Notes: generated by a model not told the origin, from the sequence alone. 64,000 nucleotides of DNA from Terriglobales bacterium (GCA_035764005.1 DASTZZ010000021.1:43388-107387); one strand, 5' to 3'; shown: positions 27,701 to 36,449, counted from the first letter of the stretch. A program made the numbers and translations.

Positions 27701-28407
27701 AATTCTGCGTCATAGTTCTGCAGTGCGACCTTGGCTTCCGTAATCGCATCGAGGTTCGGATTGATCACGATGATTCCGAGAATAGGATCCTGATTATCCG
27801 TTCCATCCAGCTCGTACCCGGTACCGCTGAAATGCTGACCATTCACGTAAATCTGCTGCGAGCCTTGTGGATTTTCCGTGGAAGCGTGACTCCAGCCGAC
27901 CAGCTTTTGCGTTCCCGGAGACAGCAGCTCGAACTCAGTGAAGTTGCGGTTGAACACCGGCAGTTGCTCGACGTACCGGTCGTTGAACTCAATCGCGACA
28001 TCGGACCTGTCCGTCTTGAGCTGTGGCGCCTCTGCCGTTACCTGGACAGTTTCCGTCTGTGCGCCAGTCTTTAATGAAGCATCGAAGTGCGCTCCAGTGT
28101 CAGCGGACACTTGAATATTGTCTGACTGCGCGGTAGTGAATCCCTGCGCTTCGATCTTGACCGTGTAGATGTCAGGAATCAGGTGAGTAGCGCTGTAATT
28201 TCCCGATTCGTTGGTCGTGAAAACGTCCGACGTTCCCTTGCGAACATCCGTTACCGTCACCTTCGCGTTGGGAATTACCGCTCCCGAAGGATCGGTCACT
28301 GTTCCGAAGATCGACCCGTACACGGCCTGACCGAAGCTCTGCAACGGCAGCAGAAGCAAAAGACCGAGTAAGAGGAAGAATAAGGAGGCAAATCTCGCAC
28401 GCTTCAT
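24724..28407 (-). CDS. Oar-like TonB-dependent outer-membrane receptor
   Basis: A very large receptor (about 1227 aa) with signal peptide SLFFLLLGLLLLLPLQSFGQ after MKRARFA. It has an N-terminal carboxypeptidase-regulatory-like beta-sandwich (GSIFGTVTDPSGAVIPNAKV), a plug domain (QQIYVNGQHFSGTGYELDGT, AGIVTVQTKSGSNDMHGSGF) and a long beta-barrel ending in MRQLQFGVKLAF with the usual terminal Phe. This architecture is widespread in Acidobacteriota and thought to import oligosaccharides or large substrates. ATG 28407 is preferred over the GTG at 28473. A divergent winged-helix regulator and a downstream terminator frame it as a single-gene unit. Confidence 0.92.
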   Translation of the reverse strand: MKRARFASLFFLLLGLLLLLPLQSFGQAVYGSIFGTVTDPSGAVIPNAKVTVTDVRKGTSDVFTTNESGNYSATHLIPDIYTVKIEAQGFTTAQSDNIQVSADTGAHFDASLKTGAQTETVQVTAEAPQLKTDRSDVAIEFNDRYVEQLPVFNRNFTEFELLSPGTQKLVGWSHASTENPQGSQQIYVNGQHFSGTGYELDGTDNQDPILGIIVINPNLDAITEAKVALQNYDAEFGKAVAGIVTVQTKSGSNDMHGSGFYFRRSDANQARDPFTQFAPDPITGRFLPRSRWQQFGATIGGPIIKDKLFYFGDYQGTRQTSGITNQLTVPTATVLSSCTTGPFCNLSQYASVIGNGTPGDPSNFIYDPATGDPVTGAGRSVFCGSQGSVAPGACSPANANQIPIGRLSPQAINILKLFPSPTGSGIQNNFIASGSGPFNANSFDTRIDYDATASTQVFGRFSVARFNLSGKGSLGALGGVGTGLNGLAGSSITHNYSLASGFTKTFSGTLLTDFRFGWFKYNPTTHKPDEGTTPAKDFGIPNVNMGTVFTSGLPSFEDVGPISSFGDGLNVGRCNCPLVESEQQFQFVNNWTKINGNHQFKFGADIRYAMNLRVPSDADRAGDFHFRSGPTSNAGVGGLGFASFLLGDVQEMNRFVSPTTNAAERQKRWFFYGQDTWRATNKLTVNYGLRWEIYFPESVNGKGNGGFANPVEGIIRIAGYGPYGLNGNIDNSWKAFAPRLGVAYQFTPKTVLRMGYGRSFDIGVFGSNFGHAVTQNLPVLVNQDVLANNNGLAVNNNSFFPAFTLTAGPPVFTFPPIPSNGVLPLGGPAGNVQPRMRPTFQRLPTLDAWNVTLQRQVTNNTSVEVAYVANKGTHGFAGNGPAYDLNPVAFGPGAAIVTTAGTAPSFTPTTPADQRRPYFGKFTYPGFVDPTTGKTLTCCAGGIMGNYFGNDASSNYESFQARVDHRFSHGLQFQADYTYSHANNFSNDLGDIYAVDPRLSYGPDDFNRDHVFIFNAVYDLPFGRGKTFGSDINRAADLIIGGWQLTNTTNWSSGLPWTPSAGECGQVNDTGPCLPNIKGSFSVGAGSFNPITHQVVYFTPVSGLAYPASSLTVGTDTCSLPRPTSGPFSLPACGTDGNVGRNSFFGPRSFFDNMSLAKNFHVTERVNAQFRVDAYNVFNHPVYGFSAQDFGATGGTCIDCGGNNGKIVDIQNGSTMRQLQFGVKLAF

Positions 28408-28710
28408 TTTGGTTTTGACCTCGCTTGCCTGGAGAAGGCCGCTGGGTTCGCCAGCCGCCGAATTGAGCTTCACGTCTGAAGCTCGGATTAATTTCGCCCT
28501 CGCAAAAGATCCCCATCGAAAGCGAGAGCGTCGCGCTCGAGGCGCAGTTTTAGAGCAGAGTTCTGCTTTGCCGCCGGAAGTTAGTTGAGGTCAAGCAACG
28601 ATGTCAAGACTTGGGAAGTTTCCAGGTACGATGAAACGGTTACGTCTCAGTGTTTCTTCTGCTTGCAGTCGATTTTTCAGCCTGTTACGCTTTGTTACTT
28701 ACATTTTGCA
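28408..28710. promoter_or_regulatory. Divergent control region, TonB receptor / winged-helix regulator
   Basis: About 300 bases without a gene separate two divergent starts, so it must hold both promoters. GTTACG occurs at 28639 and 28684, with GTTAC again at 28694, just upstream of the regulator start; these could be half-sites for it. A GAGG lies 11 bases before the receptor ATG. No unambiguous -35/-10 pair was identified. Confidence 0.4.
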
Positions 28711-29973
28711 ATGTCCAGTAACTCGGTGTCTGTCACGGAAAAAGATCAGCTTCTGACTGAAGTCGAGAAGATTGCGACCAGCAGCGTCCTACAGAATTCG
28801 GAATCCCTGTGCCGACTGCTCCGTTATCTCGCTCGGCATACCGTTCAGCATCCGGGAACCCACCTTAAGGAATATCAGATCGCGACCGAAGTTTTCGGGC
28901 GGCCGGCAGCCTTCGACCCTCAGGCCGACTCGACCGTGCGAGTGCAGGTCGGCAGACTTCGCCAGAAATTGCAGGAGTATTACCACACGGAAGGTGTCGG
29001 CGACGTGCTCCAGGTTGAACTGCCGAAAGGGTCGTACGCTCTGGAGATTCATCGCGCTCCAGCAAACGTGGAGAAACGCACTATCGCTGCGGCTGCGCCT
29101 TCACGAGTTCTTCAGGAGTCGGACCGGGAAAAGAATAAGTGGGCTGCGGCGGTGTTCGTGCTCTCTCTGCTGTTGGCAGGAGCAATCGTGCTGCTGCTAC
29201 TGCAACGAGCCTCTTTCAGCCGCGGCGCGTCGGCACAGGCAGCAGAGAACGACTCCCCGCCGGCGTTTCGCGTCTTCTGGAAGGCGTTCGCGTCCAGCTC
29301 TGACGAGCCATGGGTAATCTTCAGCAACGCAGCCTTCGTTGGACGTCCCGAGACGGGCATGCGCTATCGCGATCCTGTACGCGATGTAAACGCCAAAGTT
29401 CTCGATCACTACACCGGAGTGGGCGAGGTTTTGGCGATTCACCAGCTTGATGGCGTCTTTGCTCAGCTCCATCGTCAGATCCTGGTGAAGCGCGGCAGCC
29501 TGCTCTCTCTCGACGACGTTAAGAACAACAATCTGATCTTTGTTGGATCGCCGGCGGAGAACCTGACTTTGCGTGATATTCCAAGCACGCAGGAGTTCGT
29601 GTTTCAACGCATGACTTCCGGACCACGCAAAGGCGATCTGGGTATCGTGAATGTTCATCCGGAGGCCGATGAGCAGCGCGTCTTCTTCGGCACACCGAAC
29701 AATCTGACTCTTAGCGACGACTACTCAGTCATTGCACTCGAGCGCGGATTGAATCCGGCACGATCAGTGATGATTCTTGCAGGCACGACTACGCTGGGCA
29801 CGCAAGCAGCAGTCGAGTTCGTCTGCCGCCAAAGTTCGGTTGAGCAACTGTTGCTGCGGCTTGCAGTTTCACCGAACGGAGAACCGGAACCATTTGAAGC
29901 CGTCCTTCATGTGAAAGTCACGCGCGGTGTGCCGATTGAGAGTGAGCTGGTGGCGTTGAGGAAGCAGCAGTAG
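28711..29973 (+). CDS. Winged-helix, single-TM putative transcriptional regulator
   Basis: A 420-aa protein with an N-terminal winged helix of the kind common in acidobacterial membrane regulators (LCRLLRYLARHTVQHPGTHL, KEYQIATEVFGRPAAFDPQA, VRVQVGRLRQKLQEYYHTEG, LPKGSYALEI). One transmembrane helix follows (WAAAVFVLSLLLAGAIVLLL, about residues 145-164), then a periplasmic part of some 250 residues without a recognised fold. This is a ToxR/CadC-like layout: DNA binding inside, sensing outside. ATG 28711 is chosen; the frame is open to 28585. It is divergent from the TonB receptor gene, which it probably controls (inference). Confidence 0.8.
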   Translation: MSSNSVSVTEKDQLLTEVEKIATSSVLQNSESLCRLLRYLARHTVQHPGTHLKEYQIATEVFGRPAAFDPQADSTVRVQVGRLRQKLQEYYHTEGVGDVLQVELPKGSYALEIHRAPANVEKRTIAAAAPSRVLQESDREKNKWAAAVFVLSLLLAGAIVLLLLQRASFSRGASAQAAENDSPPAFRVFWKAFASSSDEPWVIFSNAAFVGRPETGMRYRDPVRDVNAKVLDHYTGVGEVLAIHQLDGVFAQLHRQILVKRGSLLSLDDVKNNNLIFVGSPAENLTLRDIPSTQEFVFQRMTSGPRKGDLGIVNVHPEADEQRVFFGTPNNLTLSDDYSVIALERGLNPARSVMILAGTTTLGTQAAVEFVCRQSSVEQLLLRLAVSPNGEPEPFEAVLHVKVTRGVPIESELVALRKQQ

Positions 29974-29980
29974 AGAAGAA

Positions 29981-30113
29981 CAGGGGACAGGTTACAGGGC
30001 ACAGGGAACAGGGGATGAAGAATAGGGGGAAGGTTACAGGGGACAGGGAACAGGGGCTTCGCAGCCGCGAGAAGCTTGGCTTCTCCCTATTCCCTGTAAC
30101 CTGTTCCCGCCCC
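29981..30113. repeat. Intergenic inverted/direct repeat, family R4
   Basis: The words ACAGG, GGGAACAGGGG and GGTTACAGGG are repeated in direct orientation at 29981-30055. They appear inverted at 30084-30110 (CCCTATTCCCTGTAACCTG). The centre has a small hairpin GAAGCTTGGCTTC. It fills the space between two convergent genes and could act as a bidirectional terminator-like hairpin. Only this copy is seen in the window. Confidence 0.65.
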
Positions 30114-30114
30114 T

Positions 30115-31866
30115 CTATTTCTCCACCAACTTCCGCGCAATCTCTAACTGTTTCTCTGATCCCGCTTTATCTCCCCTGCGCGCGAGCGCAGCGGCTAGCT
30201 GCTGGTGGGCGGGAGCGTACGAGGAATCTGCCTTGATGCCGGCCTCAAACTGTGAAATCGCCCCCTCTACGTCGCCGACATTCATCAGACGCATTCCCGA
30301 ATTGGTATCGAAGACTGCAGCCTGGCGCGTCATTTTTTGCTGCACCATCTCAGCTCCAAGTTTCGCTTCAACTTCCGCCCCCGCCGTGTCACCCTGCTGC
30401 CGCAGCACTGCAGCGAGCGTCGTGTGGGCACCGGCAAAGTCAGGCTGCAGGCGCAGAGCCTGGTGAAGCGCCTGGACCGATTCAGCCAGTTTGCCTGCCT
30501 GCTTGTACACAGTTCCGAGCGTGTAGTATGCCTCCGCATAATCCGGCTTCATACGGACGACATCGCGTAGCTCAGTGATCGCCTCGTCGAACTTCCCAGT
30601 CTGCCAATAAATAATTCCCAACGTGTAGTGCGGATCAGGAAGCTGCGAATCCAGCTCTACGCTTTTCTGCAGTTCTGTGATTGACTTCGCGAGGTCATCC
30701 TTCAGCTTGTAGGCGAGTCCCAAGTTGTAGTGGAGTTCGGCATTGTTCGGTGTGATTGCTATTCCTTGCTTATACTGCTCGATTGCCGAATCAAAGTCGG
30801 ACTTCTGTAGATACACCGCGCCAAGGTTGTTACGGTAGCTGCTATCTTTCGGGGCGAGCGCAATTGCAGCTTGAAACTCTTTGATCGCTTCTTCCGCTTG
30901 CGCAGTTTGAGCCAAGGCAAGCCCCAGATCGTTGCGGGCGCTGGGATTTTCCGGCTCAGCAGTCGCGACGACACGAAAGGATTCAATCGCTGTCGGCATA
31001 TCGCCGGCTCGTTGCGCAAGCAGGCCAAGGCGAGTTCGCAGCGGCAGAAAGTTCGGCAACACCTTGGCCGCGGCCTGATATTCCTCCAGAGCAGCCTCTT
31101 GCTTCTGCTCCGCTTCACAAATTGTCCCGAGATAGTAATGAGGTAAACCATCATCAGGCGCAATTTGCGTCGCCTGCTGCAAAAGGGTTGTAGCTTCTGC
31201 CCGCTTTTCATCATTCAAATAAGCAACACCTAAATGAAGCAACGCTGGTTCGTACTTCGGATTGATTCGCAGCACTACCTCAAATTCGTCTTCAGCGAGC
31301 TTGAATTGCCGGTTCTGAGCCAGCAGCGAGCCGAGTTCATCGTGAATTTCGATGGTGCTCGGTGCGAGCTGCAGCGCGATCTTCATCTCCGCAATCGCAT
31401 CGGTGATTCTGTTCTGTGCGCTCAGCGCACGGGCTAAAGCTTCGTGCGCCTGCGGCTGCTGTGGAGCAAGGCGAACCGTGGTCCGCAGTTCCGCGACCGC
31501 TTCGCCCACCTTGCCGTTTTGTAAGAAGGCTTGCCCAAGATACATGTGAGCGATAGCCAGACTTGGCCGCAAACGAGTTACAGCCTCAAAGTGGACAATC
31601 GCTTTGTCGATCTTCCCTTCCTTTAGGAGGGTCTGTGCCAGTGCATTCTGCGCGTCGGCATTGCGGGGATTCGCTTTGATCGCCTGCTGAAAAGCAGCTT
31701 CTGCGTCTGCAATCTTGCCTTGGTCCATGGCCTTGAGCCCACTCTCATAGGCTTTCATGTCAGGCGATGTGCTGGTCTGGGCCAGTGATAAACAGCAAAT
31801 GACGCTGCTTAGAAGCATGTAACGACAGATTGTCTTGACACGATTTCGCTGGAAAAGTAGGACCAC
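30115..31866 (-). CDS. Secreted protein made of about 14 TPRs
   Basis: A 583-aa protein with an N-terminal signal (CRYMLLSSVICCLSLAQTS) and then almost nothing but tetratricopeptide repeats from about residue 40 to the end (AEAAFQQAIKANPRNADAQN, EAITELRDVVRMKPDYAEAY and so on). No catalytic domain. The frame opens with GTG 31866; ATG 31819 would give a shorter signal. It is divergent from the redoxin / copper-monooxygenase / CRTAC1 operon, which encodes another TPR protein, suggesting a shared periplasmic assembly. The partner is unknown. Confidence 0.85.
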   Translation of the reverse strand: MVLLFQRNRVKTICRYMLLSSVICCLSLAQTSTSPDMKAYESGLKAMDQGKIADAEAAFQQAIKANPRNADAQNALAQTLLKEGKIDKAIVHFEAVTRLRPSLAIAHMYLGQAFLQNGKVGEAVAELRTTVRLAPQQPQAHEALARALSAQNRITDAIAEMKIALQLAPSTIEIHDELGSLLAQNRQFKLAEDEFEVVLRINPKYEPALLHLGVAYLNDEKRAEATTLLQQATQIAPDDGLPHYYLGTICEAEQKQEAALEEYQAAAKVLPNFLPLRTRLGLLAQRAGDMPTAIESFRVVATAEPENPSARNDLGLALAQTAQAEEAIKEFQAAIALAPKDSSYRNNLGAVYLQKSDFDSAIEQYKQGIAITPNNAELHYNLGLAYKLKDDLAKSITELQKSVELDSQLPDPHYTLGIIYWQTGKFDEAITELRDVVRMKPDYAEAYYTLGTVYKQAGKLAESVQALHQALRLQPDFAGAHTTLAAVLRQQGDTAGAEVEAKLGAEMVQQKMTRQAAVFDTNSGMRLMNVGDVEGAISQFEAGIKADSSYAPAHQQLAAALARRGDKAGSEKQLEIARKLVEK

Positions 31867-32047
31867 GGAGGCTAAGTAGAAGTATTTGTTAGCTTACGTG
31901 CAAAAGAAGGATTATTTCAATGCTAAGGCGCTGCGCGCCTTCCATTCCAAAGCAGACTGCGGGATACTTTCTGGAACCTCGATTCCACAGGATTTGACGT
32001 TCTCCGTGTTTTTCAAGCGTGATCTTGCAGCGAACTCATTTATCCCC

Positions 32048-32593
32048 ATGGTATACGCAATCGTGTTGCTGGTGACGAGCACGGCCACTGCGCAGTTAAA
32101 GGCGATTGATCTTTCCGGCAACAGGATTGATCTGGCGCAAGCTGCTCATGGAAGGACGAACGTCCTGATATTCGTCAGAACTGATTGCCCTATTTCGAAT
32201 CGGTACGCACCGACCTTACAGAAACTCCGGGCGCGGTACGCGGAAAAAGCGACATTCTGGCTGGTTTATCCCGACAAAGCAGAATCCGCAGCGGCGATTA
32301 AACGGTATCTGCACGACTATAACTACAAGCAAATTTCTGCGGTTCGGGATCCCGAACACGCGTTGGTCAAGCTCGCGCACGCACAGATCACGCCGGAAGC
32401 TGCGGTTTTCAATGCGAACTCCCGCCTCGTTTATCGCGGACGAATCGATAATTGGTTTCAGGGCTTCGGGCATGCTCGTCCACAGCCCACAACCCACGAT
32501 CTTGAAGACGCAATTCAAGCAGCCATAGAAGGTAAGCCGATCGCAGTCGCTGAGACACAGGCCATCGGATGTTTCATTTCGGACCTACAATGA
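32048..32593 (+). CDS. Secreted redoxin (thioredoxin-like fold)
   Basis: A periplasmic thioredoxin-fold protein of about 181 residues from ATG 32048 (signal MVYAIVLLVTSTATAQ). The frame is open to 31886, but the extra N-terminus is not protein-like. The active-site-like turn is RTDCPISNRYAP: one Cys followed by Pro, not the CxxC of thioredoxins, so a peroxiredoxin-like or inactive binding role is more likely than disulfide reduction. A second Cys is near the C-terminus (AIGCFISDLQ). I recall that such redoxins commonly accompany cytochrome/monooxygenase and CRTAC1-type genes. The stop overlaps the next ATG (ATGA), so translation is coupled. Confidence 0.85.
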   Translation: MVYAIVLLVTSTATAQLKAIDLSGNRIDLAQAAHGRTNVLIFVRTDCPISNRYAPTLQKLRARYAEKATFWLVYPDKAESAAAIKRYLHDYNYKQISAVRDPEHALVKLAHAQITPEAAVFNANSRLVYRGRIDNWFQGFGHARPQPTTHDLEDAIQAAIEGKPIAVAETQAIGCFISDLQ

Positions 32594-34434
32594 GAAGAAA
32601 TCTGCGTCTGATCTTAGACATGGGAGCAGTCTGCGCATTCTCACTCACCACATTGGGTATCGTTACACACCCGGTAGTTTCTGAGCATGAGAGTCGATCG
32701 CCAGCTACCGCCGCCCAACAAATCACGTTCAACCGAGACATCGCGCCGATTATCTTCGCAAACTGCTCGGTTTGCCACCGTCCGGGAGAAGCTGGCCCTT
32801 TCCCATTGCTGAACTACGAGCAGGTGAAGAAGCACGCAAGACAAATTGCCACTGTCACTGCGTCGAAGTACATGCCTCCATGGCTGCCGGAGCCCGGTCC
32901 GTACAAATTTGCCGACGAGCGCAGCCTCACTTCTGCGCAAATTTTGACCATTCGAAAGTGGGTCGATGGAGGAGAACTCGAAGGCAACTCGGCGGATTTA
33001 CCTCCGCAACCGAAGTTCGCATCCGATTGGCAAATAGGAAAACCGGATATGGTCGTGAGCGCCGACCGCGCGTTTGCTCTGCCTGCGAGCGGTACGGATC
33101 AATATTGGAATTTCATTCTGCGCGTCCCCATCAGTGAAACGCACTGGTTGAGGGCGGTTGAAATACGTCCGGGAGACAAGCGCATTGTCCATCACGCCAA
33201 TATTTTGGTAGATCGCATGGAAGCTGCGCGCCAAATGGAACACGAAGGGGGCGCAGGATTCGCCGGAATGGATTTGAGAATCGAGTCGGAAGCCTTCGAT
33301 CCAGACAGCCATTTCCTGTTTTGGAAACCGGGAACTGTGCCTTATGTGTATCCCGAAGGCATGTCGCTGAGGCTCGACAAAGGCACCGATCTGGTTCTCA
33401 ACACGCATCTGCAGCCGTCGGGAAAGCCTGAAATGGTGCAGCCCAGCGTGGCACTTTACTTTACCGACAAGCCGGCAACGCTCCATCCAATGCTGCTTCA
33501 GATGGAAAATGATGCCGCGCTGGACATCCCGCCAGGAGCGAAACGTTTCCTCGTGGGAGACGATTTCAAGCTTCCAATCGATGCGGACCTGCTCGCGATC
33601 TATCCTCACGCACACTATCTGGGTAAGGATCTTGACGCATTCGCCATTTTTCCAAACGGAACCAGGAAGGACTTGATTCACATCAAGCAGTGGAATTTGA
33701 ATTGGCAGGCGGTTTATCGGTACGAGAGGCCTGTGGCTCTCCCCAAAGGAACCACCATTTCCATGCGTTATGTGTACGACAACTCGGAGGACAACATCGC
33801 AAATCCCAACCATCCGCCGCAACGTGTAACCGCGGGCAACCGGTCCAGTGATGAAATGGCGCATCTTTGGCTTCAAGTTTTGCCGCACAAACAAGCAGGA
33901 AACAGCGAAGATCCACGCCGTCTGCTCCAGGAAGCGCTGGCACGCCACGATTTAGACAAAAATCCTGCGAATTTCGAGGCTCGTTACAACCTCGCTGCCC
34001 TGCTTCAGGCCCGGGGAAATGTGGCAGAAGCCCTCCCACAGTATGCGAAAGCGCTACAAATCAGACCCGAAGATGCCTTGGCAAATAATGCATATGCTGG
34101 CGCATTGATGTCGGCCGGCAGACTCGATGAAGCTATTCAGCGGCTCATGACCGCGCTGAAGTCGCGTCCCAGTTATTTTGACGCGCACTACAATCTGGGA
34201 AATGTCCTCGCTATGCGAGGAGATTTCCCGCATGCCGTTGCCCAATTTCGCGCTGCGGTAGAGATAAACCCGGAAGACGCAAATGCGCAGACGAACTTGG
34301 GCAGCGCTTTGGCGCAAGTGGGACAGCTTTCTGAAGCCAAACTGCACTTTGAACGAGCCCTTGAGATTAATCCAAACCATCACCTTGCGCGCGAAAACCT
34401 GCAAGAATTACAGCAGGAGATGAGTTCTCATTAG
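32590..34434 (+). CDS. Cytochrome c - PHM-like copper monooxygenase - TPR fusion
   Basis: A 614-aa protein starting at ATG 32590 inside the redoxin stop. Residues 1-25 look like a signal/anchor. A single heme-c motif CSVCH sits at 59-63, followed by GEAGPFPLLNYEQV. Residues ~170-420 resemble ascorbate-dependent copper monooxygenases (peptidylglycine hydroxylase type). His pair 201-202 (KRIVHHANILVD) plus His273 (LNTHLQPSGK) could form one copper site; His340/His342 (YPHAHYLGKD) plus Met392 (SMRYVYDN) the other. About four TPRs fill residues 445-600. Substrate unknown. Probable peripheral periplasmic oxidase or hydroxylase fed by the heme. Confidence 0.85.
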   Translation: MRRNLRLILDMGAVCAFSLTTLGIVTHPVVSEHESRSPATAAQQITFNRDIAPIIFANCSVCHRPGEAGPFPLLNYEQVKKHARQIATVTASKYMPPWLPEPGPYKFADERSLTSAQILTIRKWVDGGELEGNSADLPPQPKFASDWQIGKPDMVVSADRAFALPASGTDQYWNFILRVPISETHWLRAVEIRPGDKRIVHHANILVDRMEAARQMEHEGGAGFAGMDLRIESEAFDPDSHFLFWKPGTVPYVYPEGMSLRLDKGTDLVLNTHLQPSGKPEMVQPSVALYFTDKPATLHPMLLQMENDAALDIPPGAKRFLVGDDFKLPIDADLLAIYPHAHYLGKDLDAFAIFPNGTRKDLIHIKQWNLNWQAVYRYERPVALPKGTTISMRYVYDNSEDNIANPNHPPQRVTAGNRSSDEMAHLWLQVLPHKQAGNSEDPRRLLQEALARHDLDKNPANFEARYNLAALLQARGNVAEALPQYAKALQIRPEDALANNAYAGALMSAGRLDEAIQRLMTALKSRPSYFDAHYNLGNVLAMRGDFPHAVAQFRAAVEINPEDANAQTNLGSALAQVGQLSEAKLHFERALEINPNHHLARENLQELQQEMSSH

Positions 34435-34438
34435 TACT

Positions 34439-36292
34439 TTGAATCGTTTGCGAATCAATTTTCGGCTTCTCATACGAACCTTTGAGCGACTTTTGCAGTC
34501 CTTCGCGGCGATTGTCCTCGGATTTTGCCTGCTACTGGGGCAGTTTTCCCCTGCCCAGAACACGAATTTGAGCGTTCCCGGCCCGACTCAAGCAGCAAAA
34601 CCGCAAGTCGCGGACTTCGAGGATGTGGCCGAGAAAGCCGGCCTGAAGTTCGAAATTGTTTCAGGTGACAAGAACACCAAGAAGTACATCATCGAGACGA
34701 CCGGCAGCGGCGTCGCCATCTTCGATTATGACAACGATGGCTGGCCCGACATCTTCATCGTCAACGGCACCACGCTCGATGCTCAGCCTGGAACGCCTGC
34801 TCCCACCAATCATCTCTTTCACAACAATCATGACGGCACCTTCACGGATGTGACCGACAAAGCCGGCCTGCGCTCCAGCGGGTGGGGACAAGGCGTCTGC
34901 GCGGGCGACTACGACAACGACGGCTTCGATGATCTCTACGTTACTTATTACGGCAAGAATCGGCTCTATCACAATGAAGGCAACGGAACATTCAAGGAAA
35001 CAGCTGAAGCCGCAGGGGTTTCCGGAAACGGGAAACAGTGGGGCACCGGCTGTGCATTCGTCGATTACGACCGTGACGGCCAACTTGATCTGATGGTCTC
35101 GAACTACGTCGATTTCGACTTGGCCAACACGCCTGCTCCCGGACAGGGCACTTCATGCATGTGGAAAGGCGTCCCCGTCATGTGCGGTCCGCGCGGACTA
35201 AAGAGTGCGCCCAACGTTCTCTATCACAATCTTGGGAACGGCAAATTTGAAGACGTCAGCAAGAAAGCTGGAATCGAAAAGACTACCGGACATTACTCTT
35301 TCAGCGTGTCGACGCTTGATTTCGACAACGACGGCTGGCCCGATATCTACGTCGCGTGCGACAGCACCCCGAGCATTCTCTATCGCAACAACCACGACGG
35401 AACGTTCACGGATGTTGCGGTAGTCGCAGGCGCAGCCTTCAACGAAGACGGACGCGAGCAGGCGGGGATGGGTTCCACTGTCGCCGACTACGATGGCGAT
35501 GGCCGCCTCGATATCTTCAAGACGAACTTCTCCGACGACAGCTCCACGCTGTACCACAACAACGGCGATGGAACGTTCACCGATGCCACTTATGCATCCG
35601 GCATCGGATTGCACACACAGTATCTCGGTTGGGGAACGATGTTTCTGGATTTCGACAACGACGGCTGGCCCGATCTGCTGCTGGTCAACGGCCACGTATA
35701 TCCGGAGGTCGATCAGTTCAAGCTGGGCTCGGAGTATCGCGAACCGCGCATTCTGTATCACAACAGCGGCAAGGGGACATTCGACGATGTTTCGGACCGC
35801 GCCGGTCCAGCGATCCCGCGACGCGCCTCAGGCCGTGGGCTCGCTATCGGAGATCTGTGGAACAACGGCAAGATTTCTGCCGTGATCGTCAATATCGGCG
35901 ATGCGCCGAGCCTGCTTGTCAACCAGATGTCGTATCCCAATCATTGGATCGCAATAAAGACGATCGGGACAAAATCGAATCGCGACGGGATCGGCGCGCG
36001 CATCACAGTGAAAGCTGGCGGACGCGCCTTCGTCGATGAAGTTCGCAGCGGCTCGAGCTACAGCTCATCTAACGATATGCGCGTACATTTCGGGCTCGGT
36101 TCGGCTGCGAAGATCGATTCGCTCGAAATCCGCTGGCCGAGCGGATTGGTTGAGACCTTCGACGCGAAGGCCGACGCCATCAATACTGTCAAAGAAGGCA
36201 GCGGTACCGCGGTGGTGACCAAAAATCCAGCGGCGAGTAAATCAACACCTGCGCGGTCGCGAATCTCGTCTCGATCGACTGTTCGCAAATGA
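34439..36292 (+). CDS. CRTAC1-type FG-GAP/VCBS propeller with ASPIC/UnbV domain
   Basis: A 617-aa secreted protein, TTG start at 34439, four bases after the preceding stop, with signal segment SFAAIVLGFCLLLGQFSPAQ. Six Ca-binding loops of the DxDxDG type mark the beta-propeller blades: DYDNDGWPD, DYDNDGFDD, DYDRDGQLD, DFDNDGWPD, DYDGDGRLD, DFDNDGWPD. The C-terminus is an ASPIC/UnbV domain (GARITVKAGGRAFVDEVRSG, LEIRWPSGLVETF). These proteins are extracellular or periplasmic; biochemical function is not known. Third gene of the redoxin-monooxygenase operon. Paralogous to the gene at 59442. Confidence 0.9.
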   Translation: MNRLRINFRLLIRTFERLLQSFAAIVLGFCLLLGQFSPAQNTNLSVPGPTQAAKPQVADFEDVAEKAGLKFEIVSGDKNTKKYIIETTGSGVAIFDYDNDGWPDIFIVNGTTLDAQPGTPAPTNHLFHNNHDGTFTDVTDKAGLRSSGWGQGVCAGDYDNDGFDDLYVTYYGKNRLYHNEGNGTFKETAEAAGVSGNGKQWGTGCAFVDYDRDGQLDLMVSNYVDFDLANTPAPGQGTSCMWKGVPVMCGPRGLKSAPNVLYHNLGNGKFEDVSKKAGIEKTTGHYSFSVSTLDFDNDGWPDIYVACDSTPSILYRNNHDGTFTDVAVVAGAAFNEDGREQAGMGSTVADYDGDGRLDIFKTNFSDDSSTLYHNNGDGTFTDATYASGIGLHTQYLGWGTMFLDFDNDGWPDLLLVNGHVYPEVDQFKLGSEYREPRILYHNSGKGTFDDVSDRAGPAIPRRASGRGLAIGDLWNNGKISAVIVNIGDAPSLLVNQMSYPNHWIAIKTIGTKSNRDGIGARITVKAGGRAFVDEVRSGSSYSSSNDMRVHFGLGSAAKIDSLEIRWPSGLVETFDAKADAINTVKEGSGTAVVTKNPAASKSTPARSRISSRSTVRK

Positions 36293-36449
36293 ACATCGTG
36301 CGTCGAAGGCGAACGCTGTTGACCCGCGCCACTAGCCGCTAAATCCCTGCAACGTCTGAACATCGAGGCTCCTGCCGTTGGCTACCAGCGTGCCGTACTG
36401 AACATTTCGAGTCCCACTGCCGTATCCAAATCAAACTCGAGGAGCGCTC

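Noticed and set aside
32998..33948. 316-codon minus-strand frame
   Set aside because: Antisense to the copper-monooxygenase domain; composition not protein-like.
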